The position numbers were made by a program, and so were the translations under genes. A stretch of DNA of 36,640 nucleotides from Bordetella parapertussis (GTDB lineage Bacteria > Pseudomonadota > Gammaproteobacteria > Burkholderiales > SG8-41). Each line of letters starts with the position of its first letter. The stretch's first letter is position 1. A model generated the notes under the pieces. That model saw nothing but the letters and a program-made list of their open reading frames with translations. It was not told the origin of the DNA and searched no databases. Shown piece after piece: positions 1 through 6,673 of the stretch. Where the stretch lies: positions 1 through 36,640 of the forward strand of contig CAMDLH010000048.1 of assembly GCA_945901405.1 (NCBI GenBank). The letters run 5' to 3'.

Positions 1-26
1 GTTCCCGCCTGCGCGGGAACGACAGT
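1..26. repeat. REP-like palindrome
   Basis: The window opens with a perfect 8-bp stem, GTTCCCGC-CTGC-GCGGGAAC, followed by GACAG. Close copies sit at 21,135-21,154 and 32,235-32,254, and looser relatives at 18,105-18,220. This is a dispersed intergenic palindrome of a kind common in Betaproteobacteria. It may act as a hairpin in the mRNA, but nothing here proves that. Confidence 0.75.
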
Positions 27-68
27 GCGGATATTTTCTTGCAGCCTTACCAACTACCGGGTAACACC

Positions 69-1031
69 ATGGCAAAACTACTGGCAACGTGCATGCTGTT
101 TATGTTCTCCGCTCCGCTCGTGGCATTGGCGCAAACCTACCCCGCCAAATCCATCCGCATCATCGTGCCGTTTCCGCCGGGCGCGTTCAACGACACGCTA
201 GGCCGCACCATCGCGCAGAAGTTTGTCGAGACTGGCTTTGCGCAAGCCATCGTCGACAACCGCCCCGGAGCGGGCAGCACACTGGGCACCGACATCGCGG
301 CAAAAGCGCCGCCTGACGGCTATACGCTGCTGGGCGTGGCGGTGCCGTTCGCGGTCAACGCCACGCTTTACTCAAAACTGCCGTTCGATACACAAAAAGA
401 TTTTCAGGGGATTATTTTTGCCGGAATGACGCCGAACATGTTGATCACGCATCCGTCGGTGCCGGCCAATGGCGTGAAGGAATTGATCGCACTGGCGCGC
501 GTCAGGCCCGGCCAGTTGAACTACGCCTCCACCGGCAACGGCACCTCGAACCACATGTCGATGGAGCTTTTCAAAATGCTGACCAAGACCGACATCGTAC
601 ATATTCCCTACAAGGGCAGCGCGCCGGCGCTCACCGATCTGCTCGGCGGGCACGTGATGATGATTTTCGACAACACGCCCAACGTGCTGCCGCTGGTCAA
701 GGCCAACAAGGTAAAGGCGCTCGCCGTCACCAGCCTCAAGCGCTCCGCACTCGCGCCCGAAGTGCCGACTGTGGATGAATCCGGCGTGCCGGGTTACGAA
801 GTGAGCGTTTGGTTCGGCACTGTCACACAAGCCGCCGTGCCGCGTGACATCGTGACGCGGCTCAACACAGAGATCAACAAGATCATCGCCATGCCCGACG
901 TGCGCGAGCGCTTCAAGAGCGGCGGCGTCGATCCCGTGGGCGGAACGGCGGAACAATTCACCGCGCACATCCGCAATGAGATTGCCAAGTGGGGAAAGGT
1001 CGTGAAGCAGACCGGCGCGCGGGTGGATTGA
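69..1031 (+). CDS. Bug/TctC-family tripartite tricarboxylate transporter substrate-binding protein
   Basis: Predicted periplasmic binding protein of the Bug (TctC) family, which captures small carboxylates or related solutes. The ATG at 69 is preferred over the upstream TTG at 39 because it begins directly with a signal peptide, cleaved after about residue 21 (ALAQ-TYPAK). The mature part starts with the family hallmark YPAKSIRIIVPFPPG and carries NYASTGNGTSNH and HIPYKG further on. Length (320 aa) is normal. The ligand loop reads FPPGAFND rather than the usual FPPGGxTD, which may shift specificity. No TctA or TctB membrane subunit is nearby, so transport partner and ligand are unknown. Family call is firm, ligand is not. 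Confidence 0.93.
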   Translation: MAKLLATCMLFMFSAPLVALAQTYPAKSIRIIVPFPPGAFNDTLGRTIAQKFVETGFAQAIVDNRPGAGSTLGTDIAAKAPPDGYTLLGVAVPFAVNATLYSKLPFDTQKDFQGIIFAGMTPNMLITHPSVPANGVKELIALARVRPGQLNYASTGNGTSNHMSMELFKMLTKTDIVHIPYKGSAPALTDLLGGHVMMIFDNTPNVLPLVKANKVKALAVTSLKRSALAPEVPTVDESGVPGYEVSVWFGTVTQAAVPRDIVTRLNTEINKIIAMPDVRERFKSGGVDPVGGTAEQFTAHIRNEIAKWGKVVKQTGARVD

Positions 1032-1147
1032 TTGCACGAGGCAAGCGACTGAACCTCATCTGTAGAAACCGGAATCCGACCTGAAAATCAGCGACAGATT
1101 AAATCTGTGCCTTGCTTCTCGTGGCGGAAAGAAGGCGCTTCAAATAC
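1032..1147. other. Intergenic spacer with a 15-bp dyad
   Basis: No gene is seen between the Bug gene and the IS remnant. It holds the dyad ACAGATT-A-AATCTGT at 1094-1108, and a looser inverted repeat around it (CACGAGGCAAG and CTTGCTTCTCGTG) that could fold after the Bug stop codon. Either could be an operator or part of a terminator; no U-tract follows, so I do not call a terminator. Confidence 0.35.
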
Positions 1148-1690
1148 CAGCCCTTTCAAGGTGTCGATAAGGGCATCTGGAATTGACTCATTTCCGCCAA
1201 AAAAGCGAATGGATTGAAAGGGTTACAACAAGTATCGCTGTACTTTTTGCACGGTGCCGGGCAGACTCCTCAACGTTGATCACAACAGGGAGAGACTCAC
1301 ATGGCACTGGATACAGTCGTTGCGCGGTTTATCGAACACAGCCCGGTAACGGTCATGGCGCATCTGGCGCTGGGGCGAGCACTGGATGCGCAGTGGATCG
1401 ATGACCTGTTTGAGCAACACCGTGAACGGCAATACACCCGGCAATTGCTGTTCTCAACGACCGTTGATTTGATGTCGATAGTGGCCGTGGGTCTACGCCC
1501 CTCGCTGCATGCGGCGGCAAAGGCCGCCACCGATCTGCCCGTCTCGATGACCGCGCTGTATGACAAGGTCAATGGCACGGAGCCTGGGTTGGTGCGTGCC
1601 TTGGTGTCGGGCAGCGCCGCGCGGCTCACGCCGGTGATTGATGCAATGTCGCCGACGCCGCTGGTGAGCGTGCCCGGTTACCCACTCGCG
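1148..1690 (+). mobile_element. Truncated IS4-family insertion sequence (left end plus transposase N-terminus)
   Basis: The left end is the 16-mer CAGCCCTTTCAAGGTG at 1148-1163, identical to the terminal inverted repeats of the MITE at 2616-2762. About 140 bp further in lies a transposase start with a good GGGAGAG ribosome site. The right end and most of the transposase are gone: homology by eye fades near 1690. The element is therefore dead, but its surviving end identifies the likely parent of the MITE. Confidence 0.75.
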
Positions 1691-1765
1691 TTTTTCTCGA
1701 CGAACGCGTGTGATGCAATTATTGAGGTTAGCCAGCTAAGGGTCAGGCAATCGAGCAGGCTATAG
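1301..1765 (+). pseudogene. IS4-family transposase, C-terminally truncated
   Basis: The open frame gives 154 aa, of which about the first 130 look like the N-terminal region of IS4-type transposases (FIEHSPVTVMAHLALGRAL, then QYTRQLLFSTTVDLM and GLRPSLHAAAKA). Full-length relatives are roughly 450 aa and carry the DDE catalytic domain, which is entirely missing here. After the PGYPL stretch near position 1685 the reading runs into unrelated sequence before a stop. It cannot be an active transposase. Start ATG 1301 is supported by GGGAGAG about 7 nt upstream. Confidence 0.8.
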
Positions 1766-2128
1766 ACAGTATGCGAAATCCAAACCCCCTTTCTCACGAA
1801 CGGGCAATCTATTCCCCGACAGCCGAACAGTCAATCGCGTGGATTTTGGACAAGTGAGCGTCTTTCTGCGTTATTGTGCCAATGCGTAGAATCCCGCCCG
1901 GGCTAAGTCGGATTAGCAATGAAGCGACTGGTCTGGGCCGCGTACGGCGAGATGAATTTGCCTCAGAAATGTGCCTGGGACCACACTTCGCATCTCAAGA
2001 GCATCTCTGAAAACTAGCTTCGGTCGCCGTTGCTCAAGCTATGACTCTTCCTTATTGTCCCGGGGTATAGGCCAAGATCCTAGCAAAATTCGCGGCGACC
2101 CTACGTAACAACTTCGGTTGTGACTCCG
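1691..2128. other. Gap with possible gene-tail remnant, otherwise nothing recognised
   Basis: About 440 bp between the broken transposase and the antitoxin gene. A plus-strand frame from 1732 to the TGA at 1855-1857 reads like the tail of a real protein (about 41 residues, containing SHERAIYSPTAEQ and ending SIAWILDK), but it has no start codon and I do not recognise it. A 32-codon frame at 1919-2017 has no ribosome site and I do not call it. No terminator or RNA gene is seen. Confidence 0.3.
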
Positions 2129-2455
2129 TTAGTCCGACGTTTGCGCTTCCAATTCCGAAAAGTTACTGATCTTGACCGCTCCGTCTGGAAAACGAGCAAT
2201 TACTTCCAGTTCGCCGCCCATAGCTTCAATATGGCTGCGAAGCGTGGATAAATACATGTCCGTGCGTTTTTCCATTTTTGCAATGGATGGTTGTTGAACA
2301 TGTAATACATCGGCAAGCATCTTTTGCGAAAGGCCTCGCGCCTGACGAAGCTCATGCAATGGCATCTCGGCGAGCATCGCTTTTGCTTTATCAGCGGCCA
2401 TTTCACGCGCTTTGGGAGACATGCGTGAACGTAGTGCAGTGAATTTCTTAGCCAT
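2129..2455 (-). CDS. XRE-family antitoxin (HigA-like)
   Basis: A 108-aa DNA-binding protein with a helix-turn-helix of the XRE/Cro type at about residues 35-75 (LHELRQARGLSQKMLADVL, then QPSIAKMEKRTD). This is the usual antitoxin partner of RelE/HigB-type toxins, encoded here in the toxin-first order. The start at 2455 (MAKKFTAL) overlaps the toxin's stop codon (ATGGCTAA), a typical translational coupling. An upstream in-frame ATG at 2512 would lie inside the toxin's coding end, so I reject it. The toxin gene is interrupted, so the antitoxin is now an orphan, and may have lost its normal promoter linkage because the insertion lies between the operon promoter and this gene. Confidence 0.88.
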   Translation of the reverse strand: MAKKFTALRSRMSPKAREMAADKAKAMLAEMPLHELRQARGLSQKMLADVLHVQQPSIAKMEKRTDMYLSTLRSHIEAMGGELEVIARFPDGAVKISNFSELEAQTSD

Positions 2456-2971
2456 CGTTCTTTCCCTCAAAATGCAGTTGTTGCAGATGTTCGTCATACA
2501 GGCGATCAGCAATTGGCACGTTCACCTCGTACCAGCGGTTGTCGCCCGTTTTGTCCCCGCCAATCAGTAAAATGGCCATACGGCGGGGATCAAAGGCGTA
2601 TAGCGTTCTGAATGGCAGCCCTTTCAAGGTGATGCTTTTTATCGGTTTCCATCTGGGAAAGCGCGATCAGGCAAGTTTTTCGCCCTTGAAAAACCACGGT
2701 GAAATTTAGGCTCCCCTCTATGAGGGCAATAAAATCAATGACTTACCACCTTGAAAGGGCTGGTTCTGAATGGGCGTCCAGCATGTTGGGTACGCAGCTC
2801 ACGCATATGACCATGTCTTGACCCGTTGACGCCACTGCTATGAGGGTAGCCCAGCGACGGACCACGCTCCTCCAATAACTGAACTGAGGCGGCCACCGAC
2901 ACTTGCTCGTCTTCGGACAGACTATTCCACCAATCGCCGAATTCATCCGTATATTCAACGTCCCAGCTCAT
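2448..2971 (-). pseudogene. RelE/HigB (Gp49-like) toxin gene split by a MITE
   Basis: The 5' part (2971 to 2774) encodes the N-terminus of a Gp49/RelE-type mRNA interferase (MSWDVEYTDEFGDWWNSL, later MRELRTQHAGRPFR). The 3' part (2604 to 2448) encodes its C-terminus (LYAFDPRRMAILLIGGDKTG, later NRWYEVNVPIADRLYDEHL). They are separated by 147 bp of inserted DNA plus one copy of an 11-bp target duplication. Removing those 158 bp restores one frame of exactly 122 codons (121 aa), the normal length for the family. As it stands translation runs into the element and stops soon after, losing the C-terminal third, so the toxin should be inactive. Confidence 0.9.
2616..2762. mobile_element. 147-bp MITE with 16-bp TIRs and 11-bp target duplication
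   Basis: The ends are perfect inverted repeats: CAGCCCTTTCAAGGTG at 2616-2631 and its complement at 2747-2762. They are flanked by the direct repeat GTTCTGAATGG at 2605-2615 and 2763-2773. There is no coding capacity. The TIR equals the surviving end of the IS4-type remnant at 1148, and an 11-bp target duplication fits IS4-family transposases. It is therefore most likely a non-autonomous derivative mobilised by that IS. Confidence 0.93.
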
Positions 2972-3016
2972 AAATCAAGTATAACTCCAACGGAATATTC
3001 CGTCAAGGGAATATTC
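2972..3016 (-). promoter_or_regulatory. TA promoter with palindromic operator
   Basis: Reading the minus strand: a -35 box TTGACG (3006-3001), a 17-bp spacer, and a -10 box TATACT (2983-2978). The perfect palindrome CGGAATATTCCG lies at 2991-3002, overlapping the spacer and -35, and a second half-copy GGGAATATTC lies at 3007-3016. The predicted transcription start falls on or next to the toxin's ATG (2971), so the transcript would be leaderless or nearly so. The palindromes are the natural operator for the XRE antitoxin. Confidence 0.75.
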
Positions 3017-3077
3017 ATTAGTGATCAAGCAATGACGAATTCGAAGAAAAACCGCTTAAATAAGATATTTAACAGAT

Positions 3078-3349
3078 TTATTCTGTAAATTGGGAGGCCG
3101 TGGCAGGTGTCTGCTTATGGCCGGTTACGGAAGCCAGTCCAGCGTAAGCCACAGACTGCAAGCGGCTGCATTGCTGCCGTTGAGCACCCCCAACCACGAC
3201 AGTCATTTTGATCGTATGCGTGGCCTGTCGTAACCGGAAGACAATGACTACTATATGCTGACGGACACTGTCTTTCAGCACAGATGCCGACTTCTCCACT
3301 TAATACATCCTGCGCCGGTTTGAGGCAGAATAAATGTTAATAAAAACAA
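3078..3349. other. Intergenic region, no gene called
   Basis: About 270 bp between the TA promoter and the 3' end of the large catabolic operon. A 73-codon minus-strand frame exists (3078-3299) but has no ribosome site, an odd composition and no recognisable motif. The right edge carries the AT-rich motif AAAAACAATTACTTACG (within 3336-3358), discussed as a dispersed repeat. Confidence 0.4.
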
Positions 3350-5716
3350 TTACTTACGTTGGTTTATCGCTCGCCAGATACGCTCCGGCGTGGCCGGCAT
3401 CTCGATATGTTTCACGCCGAATTCAGATAACGCATCAACCACCGCGTTGATCACCACGCCCAGCGCGGGCGTGGTGCCGCCCTCGCCCGCCGGGCGCATG
3501 CCAAGCGGGTGCATGGTGCACGGCACTTCGGTGATCTCGGTATTGAACAATGGAAAATTATCCGCGCGCGGCATTGCGTAATCCATGAACGAGCCTGTGA
3601 GCGGCTGGCCGCTGGCGGCGTCGTAATAACATTGCTCCAGCAGCGCCTGCCCCACGCCCTGCGCGATGCCGCCGTGAACTTGCCCATGAATAATCATCGG
3701 GTTCACCGCGCGGCCCACGTCATCCACCGCCGAATAGCGCACGATCTCCAGCGTGCCGAGCGCCGGATCAATCTCGACTTCGCACACATGGCAGCCATAG
3801 GGAAAACTCGCGACATGCATGGTCTCGTCGGAGAACGCCGTAAGCGGCCCGCGTAAATCATCGGGCAGATCGTTCCGTTGCGCTGTCGCCGCGGCGACTT
3901 CAAACAGGCTGATCGAGCGATTCGATCCACTCGCGTGAAACCTGCCGTGCTCGAAACGAATCACGCTCGGATCGCTTTCCAACAGCCGCGCCGCGATGCG
4001 CGTGCCTTTCGCGATAATCTGCTTCGCCGAATTCCAGATCACCACGCTGCCCATGCGCATGCCGCGCCCCGAATGCGTGCCGCCGCCGACCTGCACGATG
4101 TCGGTGTCGCCGGCAATCAGGTTGACGGCCTCGATGGGCACACCCAGCCACTCGTGCACCAGTTGCGCGAAACTCGTCTCGTGCCCCTGCCCGTTCGACA
4201 CAATGCCGATCACCACATCGACACGGCCATCAACGTGCACGGTAACTTCCGCGCGCTCGCGCGGCACGCCCGTCGCGGTATCAACGTAATTCGCAATACC
4301 GATGCCGCGGCACTTGCCGCGCTGTTTCGCTTCGGCTTTACGCGCGGCAAAACTCGCCCAATCGCCGCTTGTCAACACGCGCTCCATCGCGTCATGGTAG
4401 TCACCGCTGTCGTAGAGCATGCCGAAGGGGTTTTTGTAAGGCAGATCATTCGACAGCAACAAATTACGGCGACGTAATTCGATGCGATCAAAGCCAAATT
4501 CACGCGCGGCTATGTCGATCAACCGCTCCATCACATACATGACCTCCGGCCGCCCGGCGCTGCGATAGGGCCGCGTGAGCATGGTGTTGCTCACCACGGC
4601 GCGCGCGCGAAAATGCGCGGCGGGCACACGATAGAGGCTCGACATGATCTCGACGCCTTTTTTCAGCGGCCCGTAATTCGTCGGGTGCGAACCCTGGTTG
4701 CTGATGTTCGAGCCGCGCATGGCGAGAAAGTTGCCCTGCGCATCCAGCGCCAGCTCCGCGCTCACCGCCAGATCGCGGCCCTGATAGTCACTCAAGAATG
4801 CTTCGTGCCGCTCGCACAACCATTTCACCGGCCGCCCCACGCGCCGCGCGGCCCACGCCACCAGTGCAAACTCCGGGTAAATCATCCCGCGCGTGCCGAA
4901 ATTGCCGCCCACATCCCCCATCAGCACGCGCACGTTCTCCGCCGGCACATTGAGTATCCGCGCAAGATCGGTCTTCAAACGCACAGCACCCCCGCTGCCC
5001 GCATGCAGCGTATAGCGCTGCGTGCCTGCGTCAAATTCACACACGGCGGCGCGCGGCTCCAGCGGCACGCCGGTGATGCGTTGTATCCACGTATCGAGCC
5101 GCGCGATGTGCGTAGCGCGGGCGAAGGCGTCTTCCGTCGCGGCCTTGTCGCCCAAATCGGCATCGAGGCTCACATTTGATGTGGTGTCGCTCCACAAGCG
5201 CGGCGCATCGGCTTGGGTTGCCTCAACCGTGCCCGTCACCGCGGGCAGCACTTCGTATTCAACTTCGACCAGTTCCGCGCCATCCTTGGCGCTGTCAATG
5301 GAGCGCGCGATGACCACCGCGACCGCCTCACCTGCGTAGCGCGCCTTGTCGACCGCCAGCGGATAGTGTGCCGCGGTAAAACCCTTGAACCCTTCGCGAT
5401 TCACAAGCTGTGGTTCGGCGGGGCTTGAAGATTGCAGCACATGCGGCAGCGGCTTCAATCCATCAGCCAGCATGTCCGCCCCGGTGAGCACGGCAAGCAC
5501 GCCCGGCATTGCCAGTGCCTTGCGGCTGTCGATCGCAACAATGCGCGCGTGCGCATGTGGCGAGCGCAACATCACCGCGTAGACTTGATGCGGCACATTC
5601 ACGTCGTCGCTGAAGCTACCCTTGCCGGTGAGCAGGCGCAGGTCTTCCTTGCGGCGCACGGGTTCGCCGATACGGTTGCTTTGCGCGCTCAATGACACTG
5701 ATCGTTGCTCCGACAA
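3350..5716 (-). CDS. CoxL-like molybdenum hydroxylase large subunit (second copy)
   Basis: A 788-aa xanthine dehydrogenase/CO dehydrogenase-type large subunit, which binds the molybdopterin cofactor and oxidises the substrate by hydroxylation. It has the N-terminal a/b hammerhead domain (GEPVRRKEDLRLLTGKGSF) and then the two Mo-binding domains. The active-site loop reads PYRSAGRPE, closer to form II CoxL (AYRGAGR) than to true CO dehydrogenase (AYRCSFR), so CO is unlikely to be the substrate. The C-terminal GEGGTTPALG holds the catalytic glutamate. Start is the TTG at 5716, 3 nt after the preceding Bug stop. It is a close paralogue of the copy at 6670-9021 and has no FAD or Fe-S genes of its own, so it presumably shares those subunits. 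Substrate unknown. Confidence 0.93.
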   Translation of the reverse strand: MSEQRSVSLSAQSNRIGEPVRRKEDLRLLTGKGSFSDDVNVPHQVYAVMLRSPHAHARIVAIDSRKALAMPGVLAVLTGADMLADGLKPLPHVLQSSSPAEPQLVNREGFKGFTAAHYPLAVDKARYAGEAVAVVIARSIDSAKDGAELVEVEYEVLPAVTGTVEATQADAPRLWSDTTSNVSLDADLGDKAATEDAFARATHIARLDTWIQRITGVPLEPRAAVCEFDAGTQRYTLHAGSGGAVRLKTDLARILNVPAENVRVLMGDVGGNFGTRGMIYPEFALVAWAARRVGRPVKWLCERHEAFLSDYQGRDLAVSAELALDAQGNFLAMRGSNISNQGSHPTNYGPLKKGVEIMSSLYRVPAAHFRARAVVSNTMLTRPYRSAGRPEVMYVMERLIDIAAREFGFDRIELRRRNLLLSNDLPYKNPFGMLYDSGDYHDAMERVLTSGDWASFAARKAEAKQRGKCRGIGIANYVDTATGVPRERAEVTVHVDGRVDVVIGIVSNGQGHETSFAQLVHEWLGVPIEAVNLIAGDTDIVQVGGGTHSGRGMRMGSVVIWNSAKQIIAKGTRIAARLLESDPSVIRFEHGRFHASGSNRSISLFEVAAATAQRNDLPDDLRGPLTAFSDETMHVASFPYGCHVCEVEIDPALGTLEIVRYSAVDDVGRAVNPMIIHGQVHGGIAQGVGQALLEQCYYDAASGQPLTGSFMDYAMPRADNFPLFNTEITEVPCTMHPLGMRPAGEGGTTPALGVVINAVVDALSEFGVKHIEMPATPERIWRAINQRK

Positions 5717-5719
5717 TGA

Positions 5720-6673
5720 TTACTCAATTGATCCCTTGAAACCCTTCACTACTTTTTCCCACTTGGTGATTTCTTTTTTGATGTGCGCGGCAAATTCATC
5801 GGGATTGCTGCCCACCGGCTGCGAGCCGGCGGCAATAAACTGCTGCGTCACCTTCGGATTGCCCAAGGTCTTGACGACTTGCGCATGCAGCGTTGCAACG
5901 ATGTCGCGCGGCAATCCTGCCGGCCCCAGCAAACCCACCCACTGCGAGATTTCGTAGCCTGGCAATGTTTCGGCAATGGCCGGCAACTCGGGGAAAATCT
6001 TCGAGCGCTTTGCACCCGTGGTGGCCAGCGCACGCAGCCGGCCCACCTTCGACTGCTGCACGACACTGGGGCCGCCGAAATAAATCGCGGTCTCGCCGCT
6101 CACCGTTGCAACCACGGCGGGGCCGCCGCCTTTATACGGCACATGCACGACATCAATCTTCGCGTGTTGCTTGAAAAATTCGCCCGACAGATGCGCCACC
6201 GACAAATTGCCGGCAGAGGCAAAGGCGATTTGCCCCGGACGCGCCTTCGCCGCCGCGATCAATTCCTTGACGTTAGTGACCGGCAGCGACGGATGAATCA
6301 CCAGCGCGTAATCGGCGGAGTCGATCAGACTGATGGGCGTGAAATCCTTCACCGCGTCATACGGCAGCCTCACCCCCGTGCTGGGCAATATCGCATTCGG
6401 CCCGGCAGTACCCAACAGTAAAACGTAGCCGTCGGGCGGCGCCTTGGCCACGAGTTCCGTGCCGATGCGTCCCGTGGCGCCCGCGCGATTCTCGACAACG
6501 ATGTGCCAGCCCGCGCTCTCCGCCAGCGCCTGCGTCATGATGCGCGCCGTTGCGTCGGTGCCGCCGCCGGGCGGAAACGGCACGATCAGGCGGATAGGTT
6601 TATTCGGATACGACTGCGCTTGCGCGAAGCCCGACAATGCCGCAATTGCCGCAACAAAAACAACCGTCTTCAC
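5720..6673 (-). CDS. Bug/TctC-family substrate-binding protein
   Basis: A 317-aa exported solute-binding protein. I start it at the GTG at 6673, whose GTGA overlaps the stop of the upstream CoxL gene. It gives a clean signal peptide (GFAQA-QSYPNK), whereas the longer open frame only reads the CoxL gene out of frame. Hallmarks are YPNKPIRLIVPFPPGGGTD, then SAGNLSVAHL, and VPYKGGGP. It lies between two paralogous CoxL-like genes with overlap or near-overlap on each side, so it is co-transcribed with them and probably feeds their substrate to a transporter. The ligand is not predictable from sequence. Confidence 0.94.
   Translation of the reverse strand: MKTVVFVAAIAALSGFAQAQSYPNKPIRLIVPFPPGGGTDATARIMTQALAESAGWHIVVENRAGATGRIGTELVAKAPPDGYVLLLGTAGPNAILPSTGVRLPYDAVKDFTPISLIDSADYALVIHPSLPVTNVKELIAAAKARPGQIAFASAGNLSVAHLSGEFFKQHAKIDVVHVPYKGGGPAVVATVSGETAIYFGGPSVVQQSKVGRLRALATTGAKRSKIFPELPAIAETLPGYEISQWVGLLGPAGLPRDIVATLHAQVVKTLGNPKVTQQFIAAGSQPVGSNPDEFAAHIKKEITKWEKVVKGFKGSIE

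Noticed and set aside
1919..2017. 32-codon plus-strand frame
   Set aside because: No ribosome site, no homology by eye, and in a decayed region.
3350..5716. True aerobic CO dehydrogenase (CoxL form I)
   Set aside because: The active-site loop is PYRSAGR, not AYRCSFR, and no CoxD/E accessory genes are present.
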